A DNA stretch of 64,000 bases from Pectinophora gossypiella (lineage: Eukaryota > Arthropoda > Insecta > Lepidoptera > Gelechiidae): positions 2,604,001 to 2,668,000 of the forward strand of contig NC_065421.1 in assembly GCF_024362695.1 (NCBI RefSeq). Reading direction: 5' to 3'. The position numbers and the translations under genes are program-made. Shown here one piece after another: positions 40,707 through 50,489 of the stretch. The first letter of the stretch is position 1, and each line of letters begins with the position of its first letter. The notes beneath the pieces were generated by a model. That model did no database searches. It was not told the origin of the DNA and saw nothing but the letters and a program-made list of their open reading frames with translations.

Positions 40707-40809
40707 ACAGGAGAAGGAACCGATGGTGTAATAGTTAACACGCTGCGGGTTCAAGTTCTATCCAAGTCAGATATTTTCGATTTCATAATAGTTCATGTAT
40801 AAAGTAGCT

Positions 40810-41135
40810 TCTTCTTGTATCGTGTGGGTTGTGACGTGAATTACCAACCTCATCAACCCTGGTATCAGGGTTATTATTGAGCCGCCAAAGGCCCCTGACA
40901 TGGCTCTTGTAACGACTACTAACTTACATCAGTAAGTAGTGACCGGGACCAACGGCTTATCGTGCCTTCCGAAGCACGGATCATCTTACTTTTTGGACAA
41001 TCAGGTGATCAGCCTGTAATGTTTTACCCAAACTAGGGATCACAAAGTGATTTTTGTGATATGTCCCCACCGGGATTCGAACCCGGGACCTCCAGATCGT
41101 GAGCCCAACGCTCAACCACTGGACCACGGAGGTCG
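40810..41135 (-). mobile_element. SINE-A, full length, minus strand
   Basis: TTCTTCTTGTATCGTGTGGG, GCCGCCAAAGGCCCCTGACA, core TCGTGCCTTCCGAAGCACGG, ACCGGGATTCGAACCCGGGA, CCACTGGACCACGGAGG. Confidence 0.85.
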
Positions 41136-41392
41136 TCGAAGAGCATATGACTCTTAAATTAGTGATGTATGAGTTTATGTGTGAATTATGTTCAGTTCAT
41201 ATTTTCGGATCGATACCTCACCGTTTTCTGAAAATATTATTCGGCGCGACATAGTTCCGTATTCTAGTGAAATATGGAGTCACAATATTCAAATCGAAAT
41301 GGCACATTCAAACAAAAAGAGAGAAAAGTGACTGAAAACTTCACAAGTTTGGAATTTGAATTTATAGAAAATTTGAAATATTTTACCTATAT

Positions 41393-41560
41393 AAAGAAAG
41401 AAAGAAACACTTATTATTTAGGACACCACAGAAACGGATTACATATATATACTTACATTATAATGACATCACATCAGAAGTCAACGCACACACGAAATAT
41501 TTTCTATATAGAAACATGGAAAACGAACACAGATACTTATACCTAAATTAAAATGTGACG
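41393..41560 (-). repeat. LINE 3' end with (CTTT)n tail, minus strand
   Basis: AAAGAAAGAAAGAAACACTT, ATTTAGGACACCACAGAAAC. The 90-codon frame overlapping it (41274-41546) contains this repeat and is not called. Confidence 0.4.
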
Positions 41561-41868
41561 TCATGTCGGCTTACCCATGTGTAGTGGATGGTGTCCGGTA
41601 TAAAAGTCCTCACTCAGCTTATGCAGCTGGTATTCTGTGAGACCTGATATACCTACCCACCTCTTTTGATCGAACCTATTTGTTTGGAATAGGAGTAATA
41701 AAAAAACTTAAACATCGCCCGGATATTCAAGCAGTCCCAAGGCATCTGATAACTGGAATCGATTTTACGTACCCTCCTAATCCTAAGCACGTAGAAGCCA
41801 CTAATGCGAGTAGCACCTATCACAATACTGAAATAAAAAAAATACTTGTTTTCCTTAACGTAAAGCAC

Positions 41869-41932
41869 AACATACACACACACACATACACACACACACA
41901 CACACACACAGACAGACAGACAGACAGATTGA
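41869..41932. repeat. Compound microsatellite (CA)n(CAGA)n
   Basis: CA dinucleotides with two T interruptions from 41869 to about 41910, then five CAGA units. It generates the Thr/His-rich and Cys/Val-rich frames on the two strands. Confidence 0.9.
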
Positions 41933-41981
41933 TAAAAGAAAGCTCGCTGACGAGCGGGTATTTAGTTCATCTAGCGATGGA

Positions 41982-42130
41982 TGTACGTTCACGAGCATTA
42001 ATATGTATACACTTTGGTACCATGTCACATTAACTTTTTTGACAAATTTTACTATCAGTCTCACTAAATGTCAAATATGTTAGTGCGACAGAGTCCTAAA
42101 GTGGGTACATTATATTGCTCATGACTGTAT
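41982..42130 (+). mobile_element. MITE-3, intact reference copy
   Basis: TACGTTCACGAGCATTAATA, ATGTATACACTTTGGTACCA, GTGCGACAGAGTCCTAAAGT, GGGTACATTATATTGCTCAT, GACTGTA. This contiguous copy is the empty-site reference for the split MITE-3 at 11437-15201. Confidence 0.8.
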
Positions 42131-42189
42131 GTATCTCTGGCTACCCTAATTGGGATATAGTTTTGAGTATATTGTACGTAATGTTATGT

Positions 42190-42303
42190 GTTCCATAAAC
42201 ATACACCTTGCGAATACTCGTCCGTTTCCTTTCCTACGGGCAAGAAAATGACAGGTATATAATTTAAAATTAAATTGGAGTCATATGCTGGAATTAGCAC
42301 CAA
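42190..42303 (+). repeat. MITE-1 right-end fragment
   Basis: TTCCATAAACATACACC, TCCGTTTCCTTTCCTACGG, GACAGGTATATAATTTAAA, GGAATTAGCACC. Confidence 0.55.
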
Positions 42304-42344
42304 TATCCATTTAAATAGGGTTTTATGTACCTATATATTGACAT

Positions 42345-42584
42345 GAGGAGCTTGGTGGCGCAGCGGTAAATGCGCTCGGTCTGCGATTGTTGAAGTTAAG
42401 CAACTTTCGCAAAGGCCGGTCATAGAATGGGTGACCACAAAAAAAGTTTTCATCTCGAGCTCCTCCGTGCTTCGGAAGGCACTGGGCCCGCGTGGTGGTT
42501 TAAGGTCCGATCTTCCTATCCATCCATAGAGAAGACCCGTGCCCCAGCAGTGGGGACTTTAATGGGCTGGTGATGATGATGATG
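42345..42584 (+). mobile_element. SINE-C with 10-bp TSD
   Basis: Head GAGGAGCTTGGTGGCGCAGC, 5S-like GAAGTTAAGCAACTTTCGC and AGAATGGGTGACCAC, core CTCCGTGCTTCGGAAGGCAC, tail GCCCCAGCAGTGGGGAC and (GAT)n. ATATTGACAT flanks it at 42335-42344 and 42585-42594. An internal deletion after the core removes the AAGCCGTTGG half. Confidence 0.85.
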
Positions 42585-42894
42585 ATATTGACATACTGAG
42601 TGTCAATCACGTCTGATGATGTTCTGCACACCCCGATAGAGATGACACGACGTCATAACATAATGTGAGTGAGTTTGACTTAAAACTTGGTGCGACGTCA
42701 CAATTTTCAGTAAAAGCCTTCATCTGTTCGCGAGAAGGAATCTTTACTGACAGCTGGAGGATGTACGAAAGTTACTCTGCTCAGAACTATGCTCAACTTA
42801 CTTTAGGATTCAAGAAACACCCTCACACTCATTATTCCTATCGCAGTGGGTAGTCCCACAAACAATTAAAACAAACTACCAAGCGGCACACTTT

Positions 42895-43127
42895 GTGATC
42901 CCCAGTTTGGTTAGGACATTACAGGCTGATCACCTGATTGTCCGAAAGTAAGGTGATCCGTGCTTTGGAAGGCACCTTAAGCCGTTGGTCCCGGTTACTA
43001 TTTACCGATGTAAGTGAGTAATCGTTACATGAACCATGTCAGGGGCCTTTGGCAGCTCAATAATAACCTTGAAACCAGGGTTGATGAGGCTAGCATTCCA
43101 CCTCACAACCCACATGATAAGAAGAAG
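42895..43127 (+). mobile_element. SINE-A, head-less
   Basis: TGTGATCCCCAGTTTGGTTA, CGTGCTTTGGAAGGCACCTT, GGGGCCTTTGGCAGCTCAAT, CCCACATGATAAGAAGAAG. Confidence 0.7.
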
Positions 43128-43309
43128 CGGCACAGTATGTATTTCTGTTTTCGTCACATATTTTGCATACACCACGTTGCCCCCATAATTACTCATAATA
43201 ATTGAACAAGAGAACAAAGACTTGCATCCAATTTGAATTCGATTACAAACGGTGACAATAGGTGATTATTTTATCATTTTAATAGTCAATCATTTATCGA
43301 CCTCGCGGC

Positions 43310-43505
43310 CATCATTCGCAGCACTTATCGCTATCAACCCACTAGGGTCAATTAAGTCTTTCAAATATCCTCTCAGACGACGCCTAGAAACGAGGTTTTC
43401 AGACAACTGGGCACTCTTAGACTATGCCGAATTGTTTGTATCAGGTGAGAGGCTTTAGCGCTTCCCATTTGTTGAGCTAAGCAGTTAATGTCATCAGGCC
43501 AAACT
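43310..43505 (+). mobile_element. Retroposon R copy
   Basis: CGCAGCACTTATCGCTATCA, CTCTCAGACGACGCC, ACAACTGGGCACTC, GGTGAGAGGCTTTAGCGCTT, CAGTTAATGTCATCAGG. Confidence 0.6.
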
Positions 43506-43539
43506 ACACGCGTCACGCTAAAAGAAAAAGGAAAGGAAT

Positions 43540-43668
43540 CAGCTCAGCGTTAGTTCAGCACAGACGCAAGGTTGCTACCATAAGTTACGTCAAAAAAAAA
43601 AGGAATCAGCTGAGCTTAAGTCCAGCAGTCCAGCATAGATGCAAGGTGGCAAAGTATAAGTAAGTATA
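43540..43668 (+). repeat. Degenerate direct duplication (~60 bp x 2)
   Basis: AAGGAATCAGCTCAGCGTTA..CAGACGCAAGGTTGC (43552-43578) recurs as AAGGAATCAGCTGAGCTTAA..CATAGATGCAAGGTGGC (43610-43650). A poly(A) run separates them. Confidence 0.6.
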
Positions 43669-43687
43669 CAAAGTTTCAAATATCCAC

Positions 43688-43768
43688 GATTGCCTTCTGA
43701 ACAATGCCACATCCAAATCGCCCACTTTTAATCGCTTCACGTCAAGAACCCCTGTTCAGAAGGCAATC
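43688..43768. repeat. Hairpin with exact 16-bp stem
   Basis: GATTGCCTTCTGAACA (43688-43703) and TGTTCAGAAGGCAATC (43753-43768), 49-nt loop. No surrounding MITE family recognised. Confidence 0.7.
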
Positions 43769-44025
43769 AAGTTTTTGCAAAGTGTCCCGTCGCCCACCAT
43801 CGGCCGTCACTCCGACAATATGATGGGGGTTAACTCGTCTCAGCTGGTGACACCTCTTGTGATTCACTTAGTCTACCGTTTTCCGAAGTGCTTTACTGGG
43901 TAGATAATTCGATAGTAATAAGCTGCTATAGGATAGGCACTTCAAATTAGTCGTGTTGTTGGAGTCTTGTTGAATCGCACTCAGTCCGACGTTGTGCATC
44001 TAGCTCGATACGAGTAGAAACTCTG

Positions 44026-44446
44026 TATATAAGTGGAAAAGTATGACTGAGTTTGTTTTATACCTCTTCTGTTTTGTGGTTAGTTTTCTGGTCGTTTCTT
44101 GACGGAAAAATCCACTCAGACTTCCAGAGCCGAGGCTAGCCGTTCGAGTTTCATCGGCACCTCTAGGCACGACGTTTTTTTTATTTACTTTTATTTAACA
44201 ATGTTGTCTGTCTACGCATATACTACACGTCTGTCGTCGACAACATGTTGCCAGAGTTGTTTATGTTGCCTAGTGTTGTTGCGGGTCACGTCTCCACTCG
44301 CCAACAATTTTATTGATGCTCAACTAACCTATGCGAGATGTTGCGCTTCAGCTGGCAACGTCGCGCGCTGTTGTGCAACGTTGCCGTACCTACATGTTGC
44401 GCGTCAATTGTTGCCTAGTGGATACGAGACTAAAGTAAGTATCTAG
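44026..44446 (+). promoter_or_regulatory. TATA-containing region followed by TGTTGC-rich segment
   Basis: TATATAAG at 44026-44033 precedes a region in which TGTTGC or its complement GCAACA/GGCAAC recurs about ten times (44235-44420). From ATG 44201 an 82-codon frame runs, rich in Cys pairs (CCQSCLCC, RCCASAG) because of this repetition. It ends in a SINE-A scrap. It could be a promoter, a solo LTR or chance; I do not call a gene. Confidence 0.25.
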
Positions 44447-44479
44447 TCGTTACAAGAGACATGTCAGAGGCCACTGGCG

Positions 44480-45120
44480 ACTCAAGGTGTTCCAGTGCTG
44501 ATTGGTATGTAAATTTAAAGCTCAACAGATATTAATTACTTACTTATATTTTACTTTTTTTTACATATATTTATATCTTTCTAATTTCTAATTTTTAAGT
44601 TTATGTGTAATTTTAATTTTACTTTATTTTTAAATACTTAAGTACCCTTAATTGTATAAGTTATGTACGCCGTAATAAATTGTCATATATATTAGTCACA
44701 ATACCGTAACCTTATAAATGTAAAATGTTTAAATATATGTGATGTGGTTGTACTTTATAAATAAATAAATAAGTATGTCAGGTAAAAATTTTATTACAGT
44801 TGGCGAAAGGGACAAGTTGGCATACCACGCATAGATACTCCTTTATGTCCACATCACCAGCAACCTAGCACATACAAATGCCTTCCTTATCAGACACAGA
44901 TGTGAACTAGTAATCCTCTATTTACCAAACAGCCGTAATAAACAAGGCGGACGGAACGATCTCGTTAAAAACACATCTGTTTGACAGTGCCTTAGTGCGG
45001 TATGGGCCACAATTAATTTCAGTTGGCTTGCGGTCGCCTCTAGACGCGGTTAGACGATGAGTTCTGCTTTGGTCTGAACACAAGACGCAACTCGAGCACA
45101 TAATAAAAGGATCGGTCTCG
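44480..45120. other. AT-rich LINE-like tail then unassigned stretch
   Basis: 44520-44775 is very AT-rich and ends in ATAAATAAATAAATAAG, like a LINE 3' end. 44780-45120 shows no recognised feature. Confidence 0.3.
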
Positions 45121-45135
45121 TCTAGTCTAGATAGC

Positions 45136-45436
45136 TTCTTCTTCTATCGTGTGGTTTGTGAGGTTGGAGTACCAACCCCATCAACCCTGGTGTCAGGATT
45201 ACTATTAAGCCGCCAAAGGCCCCTGACATGGCTCATGTAACGATTACTTACTTAAGTACATCAGAAAGTAGTAACCGGAACCAAAGGCTTAATAAGCCCG
45301 GATCATCTTACTTTCGGACAATCAGTCGATCAGCCTGTAATGTCCTAACCAAACTAGGGACCAAAAATTATTGAGATGTGTCTCCACCAGGAATCGAACC
45401 CAGGATCTCCAGATCGTGAGCTCAACCACAGAGGTC
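45136..45436 (-). mobile_element. SINE-A, minus strand, 11-bp TSD
   Basis: TTCTTCTTCTATCGTGTGGT, GCCGCCAAAGGCCCCTGACA, then a deleted core, ACCAGGAATCGAACCCAGGA and CACAGAGGTC. GTCTAGATAGC flanks it at 45125-45135 and 45437-45447. Confidence 0.85.
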
Positions 45437-45654
45437 GTCTAGATAGCAATATGAGACTTTGTCGCAAAATGGAACTAGATATTATTTCACCTAGATCTTA
45501 TATTATGTAAGGTCAACTCTAAACGAGAAAAGTATTTCAGAAAAGTTGTCAACACTGACCGGTTCCAAAAATAAGTTGGAAAAAGTAAAAGGATGTTCGG
45601 CGGGAGATTGATTCGATGAAAAAAAAAAGCACATGTGTAGGTACTTGATGATGA

Positions 45655-45905
45655 TTATCTCTTCTTTGCGAGTCGATGGCGATCGAAGCTAAATTTTTGC
45701 TGACCAATAATTGGCCACGCTTACGGCATTGTCAGTGGCTTCGTACAGGTCTTTAATAGTGCAGGTGTTAGGGCACTTAGGACAGCACAAAAGGTGAGCC
45801 ATAGTTTGTGGTTATACTCCACACTCGCAATCATCGCAACCATCAACCAGGTATCCCCACCTGCAGAGATTATCCTTGCAGCGGCCAACCTGTGTCCGAT
45901 ATGAT
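45655..45905 (-). pseudogene. Non-LTR RT C-terminal remnant with zinc-knuckle-like motif
   Basis: The minus strand reads VGRCKDNLCRWGYL, DDCECGV, a stop, PQTMAHLLCCPKCPNTCT, then LYEATDNAVSVANYWSAKI and stop, followed by AGAAGAGATAATCATCATC. The Cys/His spacing (CxC..H..CPxCP) is the known C-terminal module of many non-LTR RTs. It is inactivated by at least one nonsense codon and 5' truncated. Confidence 0.7.
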
Positions 45906-45984
45906 TATATATGATTATGACTCATAATATTGTATTGTATGCAGTATACGTATAATTCTAGATCATATAAGTTGATACTTTGTC

Positions 45985-46080
45985 CCCGGGTGAGAGCCTT
46001 CAGTGCTCCTTATTTATCCGGCCAAGTAGTTAATGCCATCTGCGGCAAATCTACAATGAGACACGTCAAAAAAAAAAGAT
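45985..46080 (+). repeat. Retroposon R 3' end with A tail
   Basis: CCCCGGGTGAGAGCCTTCAG, GGCCAAGTAGTTAATGCCAT, CTGCGGCAAATCTACAATGA, GACACGTC and an A run. Confidence 0.65.
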
Positions 46081-46409
46081 ACTTTGTCTTGTCAGTTTGT
46101 CTTCTCGCCTTTAGAGTAGGTAGACCTATCTTCCAGCACAAAGTGGAAAAACCAATCGCGGCAGAGACACAAATGTATAGGTCCAATACAAACGGCGTAT
46201 CGACCGCAGCAATCAATTATAAAACGGAATTGGTTCCGTACAGGCTTCTAATGCACCTTTGTTTCTAATATAAGGCCGTAATAATTTAATTGGAACGGCA
46301 GATTTGTACGGAAATTGAGTTTGGACAGGCCATTAAAGATGTGGTTTTGTGAAACCGTGTTGAGAGTAGTTACTGTAGAGTTTTGTGTGTGTTTAAAATA
46401 AGGTGGACC

Positions 46410-46505
46410 GGCTCTAGCTGGTGGAGCATGCTCCATACCCCCTCCGATATATTGACCCGACGCCTGTGCTCAGCAGTGGGACGTACTCGTATATGGGCTA
46501 TTAAT
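46410..46505 (+). repeat. SINE-B tail fragment
   Basis: GTGGAGCATGCTCCATACCC, CTGTGCTCAGCAGTGGGACG, ATGGGCTATTAATTATG. Confidence 0.55.
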
Positions 46506-46564
46506 TATGTTTTTAAATTGTAGTTAAACAAAAACTTTACAAAACAGGTTATTATAGAGATATG

Positions 46565-46800
46565 AATGCATGGGATTAACTGTCTGAGAACTGATATTAC
46601 CAATATTTTATGTTTTTTTTTTTAAAGAACGTCTAAGGCCTTGTGCCGAGGTTTTTCTTGCAGCTTCTTTTCCTCGGCTGTACAGGTTGTGAGAAGCTGC
46701 AGTAGTTTTAAGCGGATGAGACGTTCGTTATGTAAAAATTGACGATTCAAAGTGTAACTATATTACCTACTGAATAAAGATTATATTAGAATTTGAGTTT
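46565..46800 (+). mobile_element. LINE 3' end, plus strand
   Basis: CATGGGATTAACTGTCTGAG, AAAGAACGTCTAAGGCC, GCCGAGGTTTTTCTTGCAGC, AGAAGCTGCAGTAGTTTTAA, ACTGAATAAAGATTATATTA. The AATAAA near the end is presumably the element's poly(A) signal. Confidence 0.65.
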
Positions 46801-46811
46801 TTATGTGTTAT

Positions 46812-47018
46812 GGCGATGGCCGCTGGGGCGGAAAGGTTCTCGGATGGGCGGCCACGTGTCGGACGACGCTCAGTGGGTAGGCCCGCTACAAGTTGGACCG
46901 ACGATCTGGTGAAGGTCGCGGGAAGCCGCTGGATGCGGGCAGCGCAGGACCGATCGTCGTGGAGATCCTTGGGGGAGGCCTGTGCCCAGCAGTGGGCGTC
47001 GTACCGATGATGATGAGG
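46812..47018 (+). mobile_element. RTE-like LINE 3' end with 9-bp TSD
   Basis: Encodes ~65 residues: RFSDGRPRVGRRSVGRPATS, WTDDLVKVAGSRWMRAAQDR, WRSLGEACAQQWASYR and stop, then ATGATGATGAGG. The G-R-P..W-x-D-D-L and ..QQW end are typical of RTE-like ORFs, and this lineage is distinct from 3578-3940. ATGTGTTAT flanks it at 46803-46811 and 47019-47027. Confidence 0.85.
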
Positions 47019-47029
47019 ATGTGTTATAA

Positions 47030-47345
47030 TAAAGTAGGTTTCCCGAGTGATGTAATTTTATTCGTTTATTATCAATCTGTCCTAAAAGTTTGTTTACCAC
47101 GGCATACGACCACGGAAGAATTTCAGAGCAATTTACTTATTTTCTTATTTCATACTTCTGATGTGATGTTTTGGAAGTGGAGTTTTAGGTTTTAAGCTTA
47201 TATTTTTATCTCATTCTCGGGTACACAATTATTCAACAATACGTGAAAATATTTTAAGTGTGCGTGCTATAATTAGAAAGAAAACAACAAATTAAAGTGG
47301 CTTTGGAGCCACTCAGTTTGCATACTTCGAGATGTTTTCTTCTTG
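47030..47345. other. Unassigned stretch
   Basis: No ORF or family. A small palindrome GTGGCTTTGGAGCCAC is at 47298-47313. Confidence 0.3.
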
Positions 47346-47349
47346 TAAA

Positions 47350-47422
47350 TTGAAGTATAGATCGATGTACGTACTACGTACACTATGTACATGGTACGTA
47401 CATTAATCTATATCGTCTTCAA
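47350..47422. ncRNA. 73-nt imperfect hairpin, microRNA-precursor-like
   Basis: TTGAAGTATAGATCGATGTA pairs with the inverse of TACATTAATCTATATCGTCTTCAA, a ~27-bp stem with one bulge and two mismatches around a ~19-nt loop. Size and shape suit a pre-miRNA. It could equally be a tiny MITE. No expression evidence is available. Confidence 0.3.
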
Positions 47423-47524
47423 CAGAATTGGAGGTGGTGGCCCCGCGACAGAGCATCACACAATGTGATGGCCGAAGCATAATATAGGTATAAAAATAAT
47501 TGTTGCTTGATATTTATTATTACC

Positions 47525-47592
47525 CCCTCCGGTTGATTGAGGGGAGGCCTGTGCCCAGCAGTGGGACGTATACATATAGGCAGTTTATGTTA
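47525..47592 (+). repeat. SINE-B tail fragment
   Basis: CCCCCTCCGGTTGATTGAGG, GTGCCCAGCAGTGGGACGTA, TAGGCAGTTTATG. Confidence 0.6.
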
Positions 47593-47599
47593 TTTATTA

Positions 47600-48410
47600 T
47601 TGCTTCTCTTTATTTTGACCAGAATAATAATGGGTGGAAGATGTAATAGTGTCTGAGTGTAATAAAAGAAACATAATATGTCTGTTATCCATGAAATTAA
47701 AAGGTTAAAAGAAGGAAAATCTTTACAGCGCCATCTATATTGTTTTTGATGACGTACTCATACTCATTTATTCACAAAATTTTTAAATTTTACATGTCAA
47801 ATGTCTACTTATAAATTTCAAATGTTTCAAATACCCATAGTTATTTTTTTTTGTTAAATTTGCCCCGAGAAGGAGCAGGCAAAGGGACATAGCCCTACAG
47901 CCTGGTCAAATGAAGTTTTTCTTCGTGTATTATTTCTTGAATTTGTTTTCTTTGTCTTCAGTAAATTGTTTCCGAAGGCCGGAGCCATTTCTTTTGTTTA
48001 ATTATTTGTCTTACAATACATAATTATATCAGTGATGTCAAAATCTTATTTACCCATTACAGAACTCGTCCATGTCATAAAAGGCACATTCAACGAGCCA
48101 TTCTCTTAGTTTATTCTCAAACTTGAAATCGTTATCACAATTTTTTATGTCGGCATTCTACGACATTCTATTGTAGATCTTTGGTCCAATAGCATGAATA
48201 CTTTTAGTTGATTTTTCCAGCCTGCACAAGGGCCGCATTAACTCAGTTTTACTTCTAAGGTTGTAAGTGTGTACTTCACATTTCATAGAAAAGAGGGAAA
48301 TGTTGGTCCTTACGTATTTTGCGATATTAAAGATATATTGTGAACAGAGTGTTAAAATCTTTAGTTTGATAAAACGTAGCCTTCCTCATTACAACACGTG
48401 GACGTATCCT
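47600..48410. other. Unassigned stretch including an empty RTE target site
   Basis: 47675-47715 (TGTCTGTTATCCATGAAATT, AAAAGGTTAAA) is the uninterrupted counterpart of the target of 4296-4461. A further relative in inverse orientation is near 53350. No gene is recognised. Confidence 0.35.
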
Positions 48411-48414
48411 AGCA

Positions 48415-48622
48415 TTATCCCGTTTTTCACAGGGTCCGCTAACCTTACCTGAAGATTTGACAGGTCCGGGTTTTTTACAGAAGCGGCTGCCTGTCTAACC
48501 TTCCAACCCGCGAAGGGAAAACCAGCCCAATACAGGTTAGGTCACATACCTCCGAAAATGCATTTCTTTGGAATGTGGGTTCCCTCACGATGTTTTCCTT
48601 ACATCCAAACATGAATACGAAA
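48415..48622 (-). repeat. Repeat J, minus strand
   Basis: TTTTTCACAGGGTCCGCTAA, ACCTGAAGATTTGACAGGTC, TTCCAACCCGCGAAGGGAAA, CCAGCCCAATACAGGTTAGG, CTCACGATGTTTTCCTTACA. Plus-strand copies are at 52590-52740 and 61550-61800. It is probably the 3' region of a non-LTR element partnered with SINE-D. Confidence 0.6.
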
Positions 48623-48635
48623 ACGGGGGGTTAAA

Positions 48636-48770
48636 TGGCCACATCGAAGCAATTCATCTAAGAAAGCAATATTGCTATTTGACATTTGTTTGCATTGCGC
48701 ACTTACTTTTATAAGCGCAAATGCCAAATTGCAATATTGCTTTCTTAGATGAATTGCTTGGATGTGGCCA
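48636..48770. mobile_element. MITE-4, best copy
   Basis: TGGCCACATCGAAGCAATTC and the inverse GAATTGCTTGGATGTGGCCA. Arms continue through ATCTAAGAAAGCAATATTGC (~45 bp each). Confidence 0.8.
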
Positions 48771-48950
48771 TTTTTTTTTTATTTATTTATTAGGCACATC
48801 AACAGTACAAACACACAATAATTAATAAAACTTTCTTAAGGCTAGTACTAGTGTTTGCACCAATTACAGACGTGCACAACTTATGTAATTAACATGTATG
48901 TAGAATTTGTTTAAAAAAAATAATAACGGAATAACAAAAGGTATGAAAAG
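48771..48950 (-). repeat. Probable LINE 3' end, minus strand
   Basis: TTTTTTTTTTATTTATTTAT, then TTAGGCACATCAACAGTACA; an inverse A-rich tail followed by a non-coding tract. Confidence 0.35.
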
Positions 48951-49034
48951 TTACAGCCAGGCAACACTACAACAAAAAAAAAGAGAAGAATAGGTACAAG
49001 AAAAAAACTACTATTTTTTTTCTATTATCATTTT

Positions 49035-49118
49035 AACCCCCCTGTTCTGGATTCGAACCTGCGACCTCAAAATGAGAGGCAAGCGTTCTACCAACTGGGC
49101 TATCACGGCTCTGGACGT
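49035..49118 (-). repeat. SINE-D head, minus strand
   Basis: GGATTCGAACCTGCGACCTC, AAAATGAGAGGCAAGCGTTC, TACCAACTGGGCTATCACGG: a tRNA-like 72-nt head, truncated at one end. Confidence 0.6.
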
Positions 49119-49360
49119 ATTCTTTGTTTAAAATAACTATCCATTGAACAAACCAGTTAGTACATAACAAACCGTATAGGGCCCAAGAGTAAGTTACTCC
49201 ACTATAAGATATTAATACAATCATTGTCTCCCGACGTCGCTTGTCGCTTCACTAACAAATTCACCTTTGTCTGTACTTTCCAGACGGTGTCGTTTCAGCC
49301 ATCCGCTATTGTGGTGATTGGTACAAGTGATAAGCTTTTAGTATCTGTTTGTTTAACGAC

Positions 49361-49625
49361 CTCCGCGGTCCAGTGGTTGAGCGTTGGCCTCACGATCCGG
49401 AGGTCCCGGGTTCGTTTCCCGGTGACATATCACAAAAATTACTTTGTGGTCCCTAGTTTGGTTAGGACATTACTGGCTGGTCACCAGATTGTCCGATAGT
49501 AAATGATCCGTGTTTCCGAAGGCACGTTAAGTCGTTGGTCCCGGTTACTACTTCCTGATGTAAGTAAATAGTCGTTACGTGAGCCATGTCAGGGGCCTTT
49601 GGCGGCTCAATAGTGACCCTGAGCA
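49361..49625 (+). mobile_element. SINE-A, tail-truncated
   Basis: GACCTCCGCGGTCCAGTGGT, CGGGTTCGTTTCCCGGTGAC (4-bp deletion after the B box), core TTCCGAAGGCACGTTAAGTC, GCCTTTGGCGGCTCAATAGT. Confidence 0.75.
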
Positions 49626-49659
49626 GACCCAGAGTAAACCTGAAGAAAATAGGAAGGAT

Positions 49660-49950
49660 TTATAATATTTTTTATTGTTTGTAGGGTCATGAGACCTTTT
49701 AGTAGTGGCAAAAAGGTGTAGAGCTCATTTAGTTTGGTTTATCTATGACAAAAATAATAATAAATATTTCTCTGTTGTTTCTTTATTTTATGTAGATTGT
49801 CGTTCTTTGTTGCGTTAATAAATTAGCATGTTGTGTTTGCCTATAATTGGACGAGCACTAGTCCAGTATTTGTAAATAGGTTAAGTTACATGTAAAAGTG
49901 TTTTTGTCTGTTGGCAAACCTAATAAAATAAATAAATAAATAAATAGGCT
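49660..49950 (+). repeat. Probable LINE 3' end with (AAAT)n tail
   Basis: TTTGTAGGGTCATGAGACCT through TTGTGTTTGCCTATAATTGG, CTGTTGGCAAACCTAATAAA and ATAAATAAATAAATAAATAG. No ORF. Confidence 0.45.
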
Positions 49951-50190
49951 ACTTGACAACCTGGTCAAATGAGATACTTTTTACGAACTGTCAAAACGAA
50001 AGTTTCCTTTGGAGTTTGCATGGAAAAACTGTCCTGTGACGTCATCAATAAAAGCGGTCAAACGTCGTACTCATTGTTACTTAATTCATAAATAAAATTC
50101 GTAAATAAGTCGAAAAGTAAAATGAGATTGATTTTTGTACATCTTAGACTGGCTTCTATTTCTGTATTCCCGTTTTATAATTTATATTTG

Positions 50191-50486
50191 GAGGAGCCCG
50201 GTGGCGCAGCGGTAAACGCGCTCGGTGTGCGATTGTTGATGTTAAGCAACTTTCGCAAAGGCCGGTCATAGGATGGGTGACCACAAAAGAAAAAAAAATC
50301 CATCTCGAGCTCCTCCGTGCTTCGGAAAGGCACGTTAAGCCGTTGGTCCTGGCTGCATTAGCAGTCGTTAATAACCACCAATCCGCACTGGGCCCGCGTG
50401 GTGGTTTAAGGCCCGATCTCCCTATCCATCCATAGGGAAGGCTCGTGCCCCAGCAGTGGGGGACGTTAATGGGCTGATGATGATGA
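50191..50486 (+). mobile_element. SINE-C, full length
   Basis: GAGGAGCCCGGTGGCGCAGC, GATGTTAAGCAACTTTCGCA, GGCCGGTCATAGGATGGGTG, core GTGCTTCGGAAAGGCACGTT, GCAGTCGTTAATAACCACCA, CCCCAGCAGTGGGGGACG, then GATGATGATG. Confidence 0.8.
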
Positions 50487-50489
50487 ATA

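Noticed and set aside
41653..42064. Frames with Cys-Val or Thr-His runs
   Set aside because: They are produced by the (CA)n(CAGA)n microsatellite on both strands.
42665..42853. 62-codon frame starting with ATG
   Set aside because: No domain or flanking signals. It follows a SINE-C and shows no evidence of conservation that I can assess.
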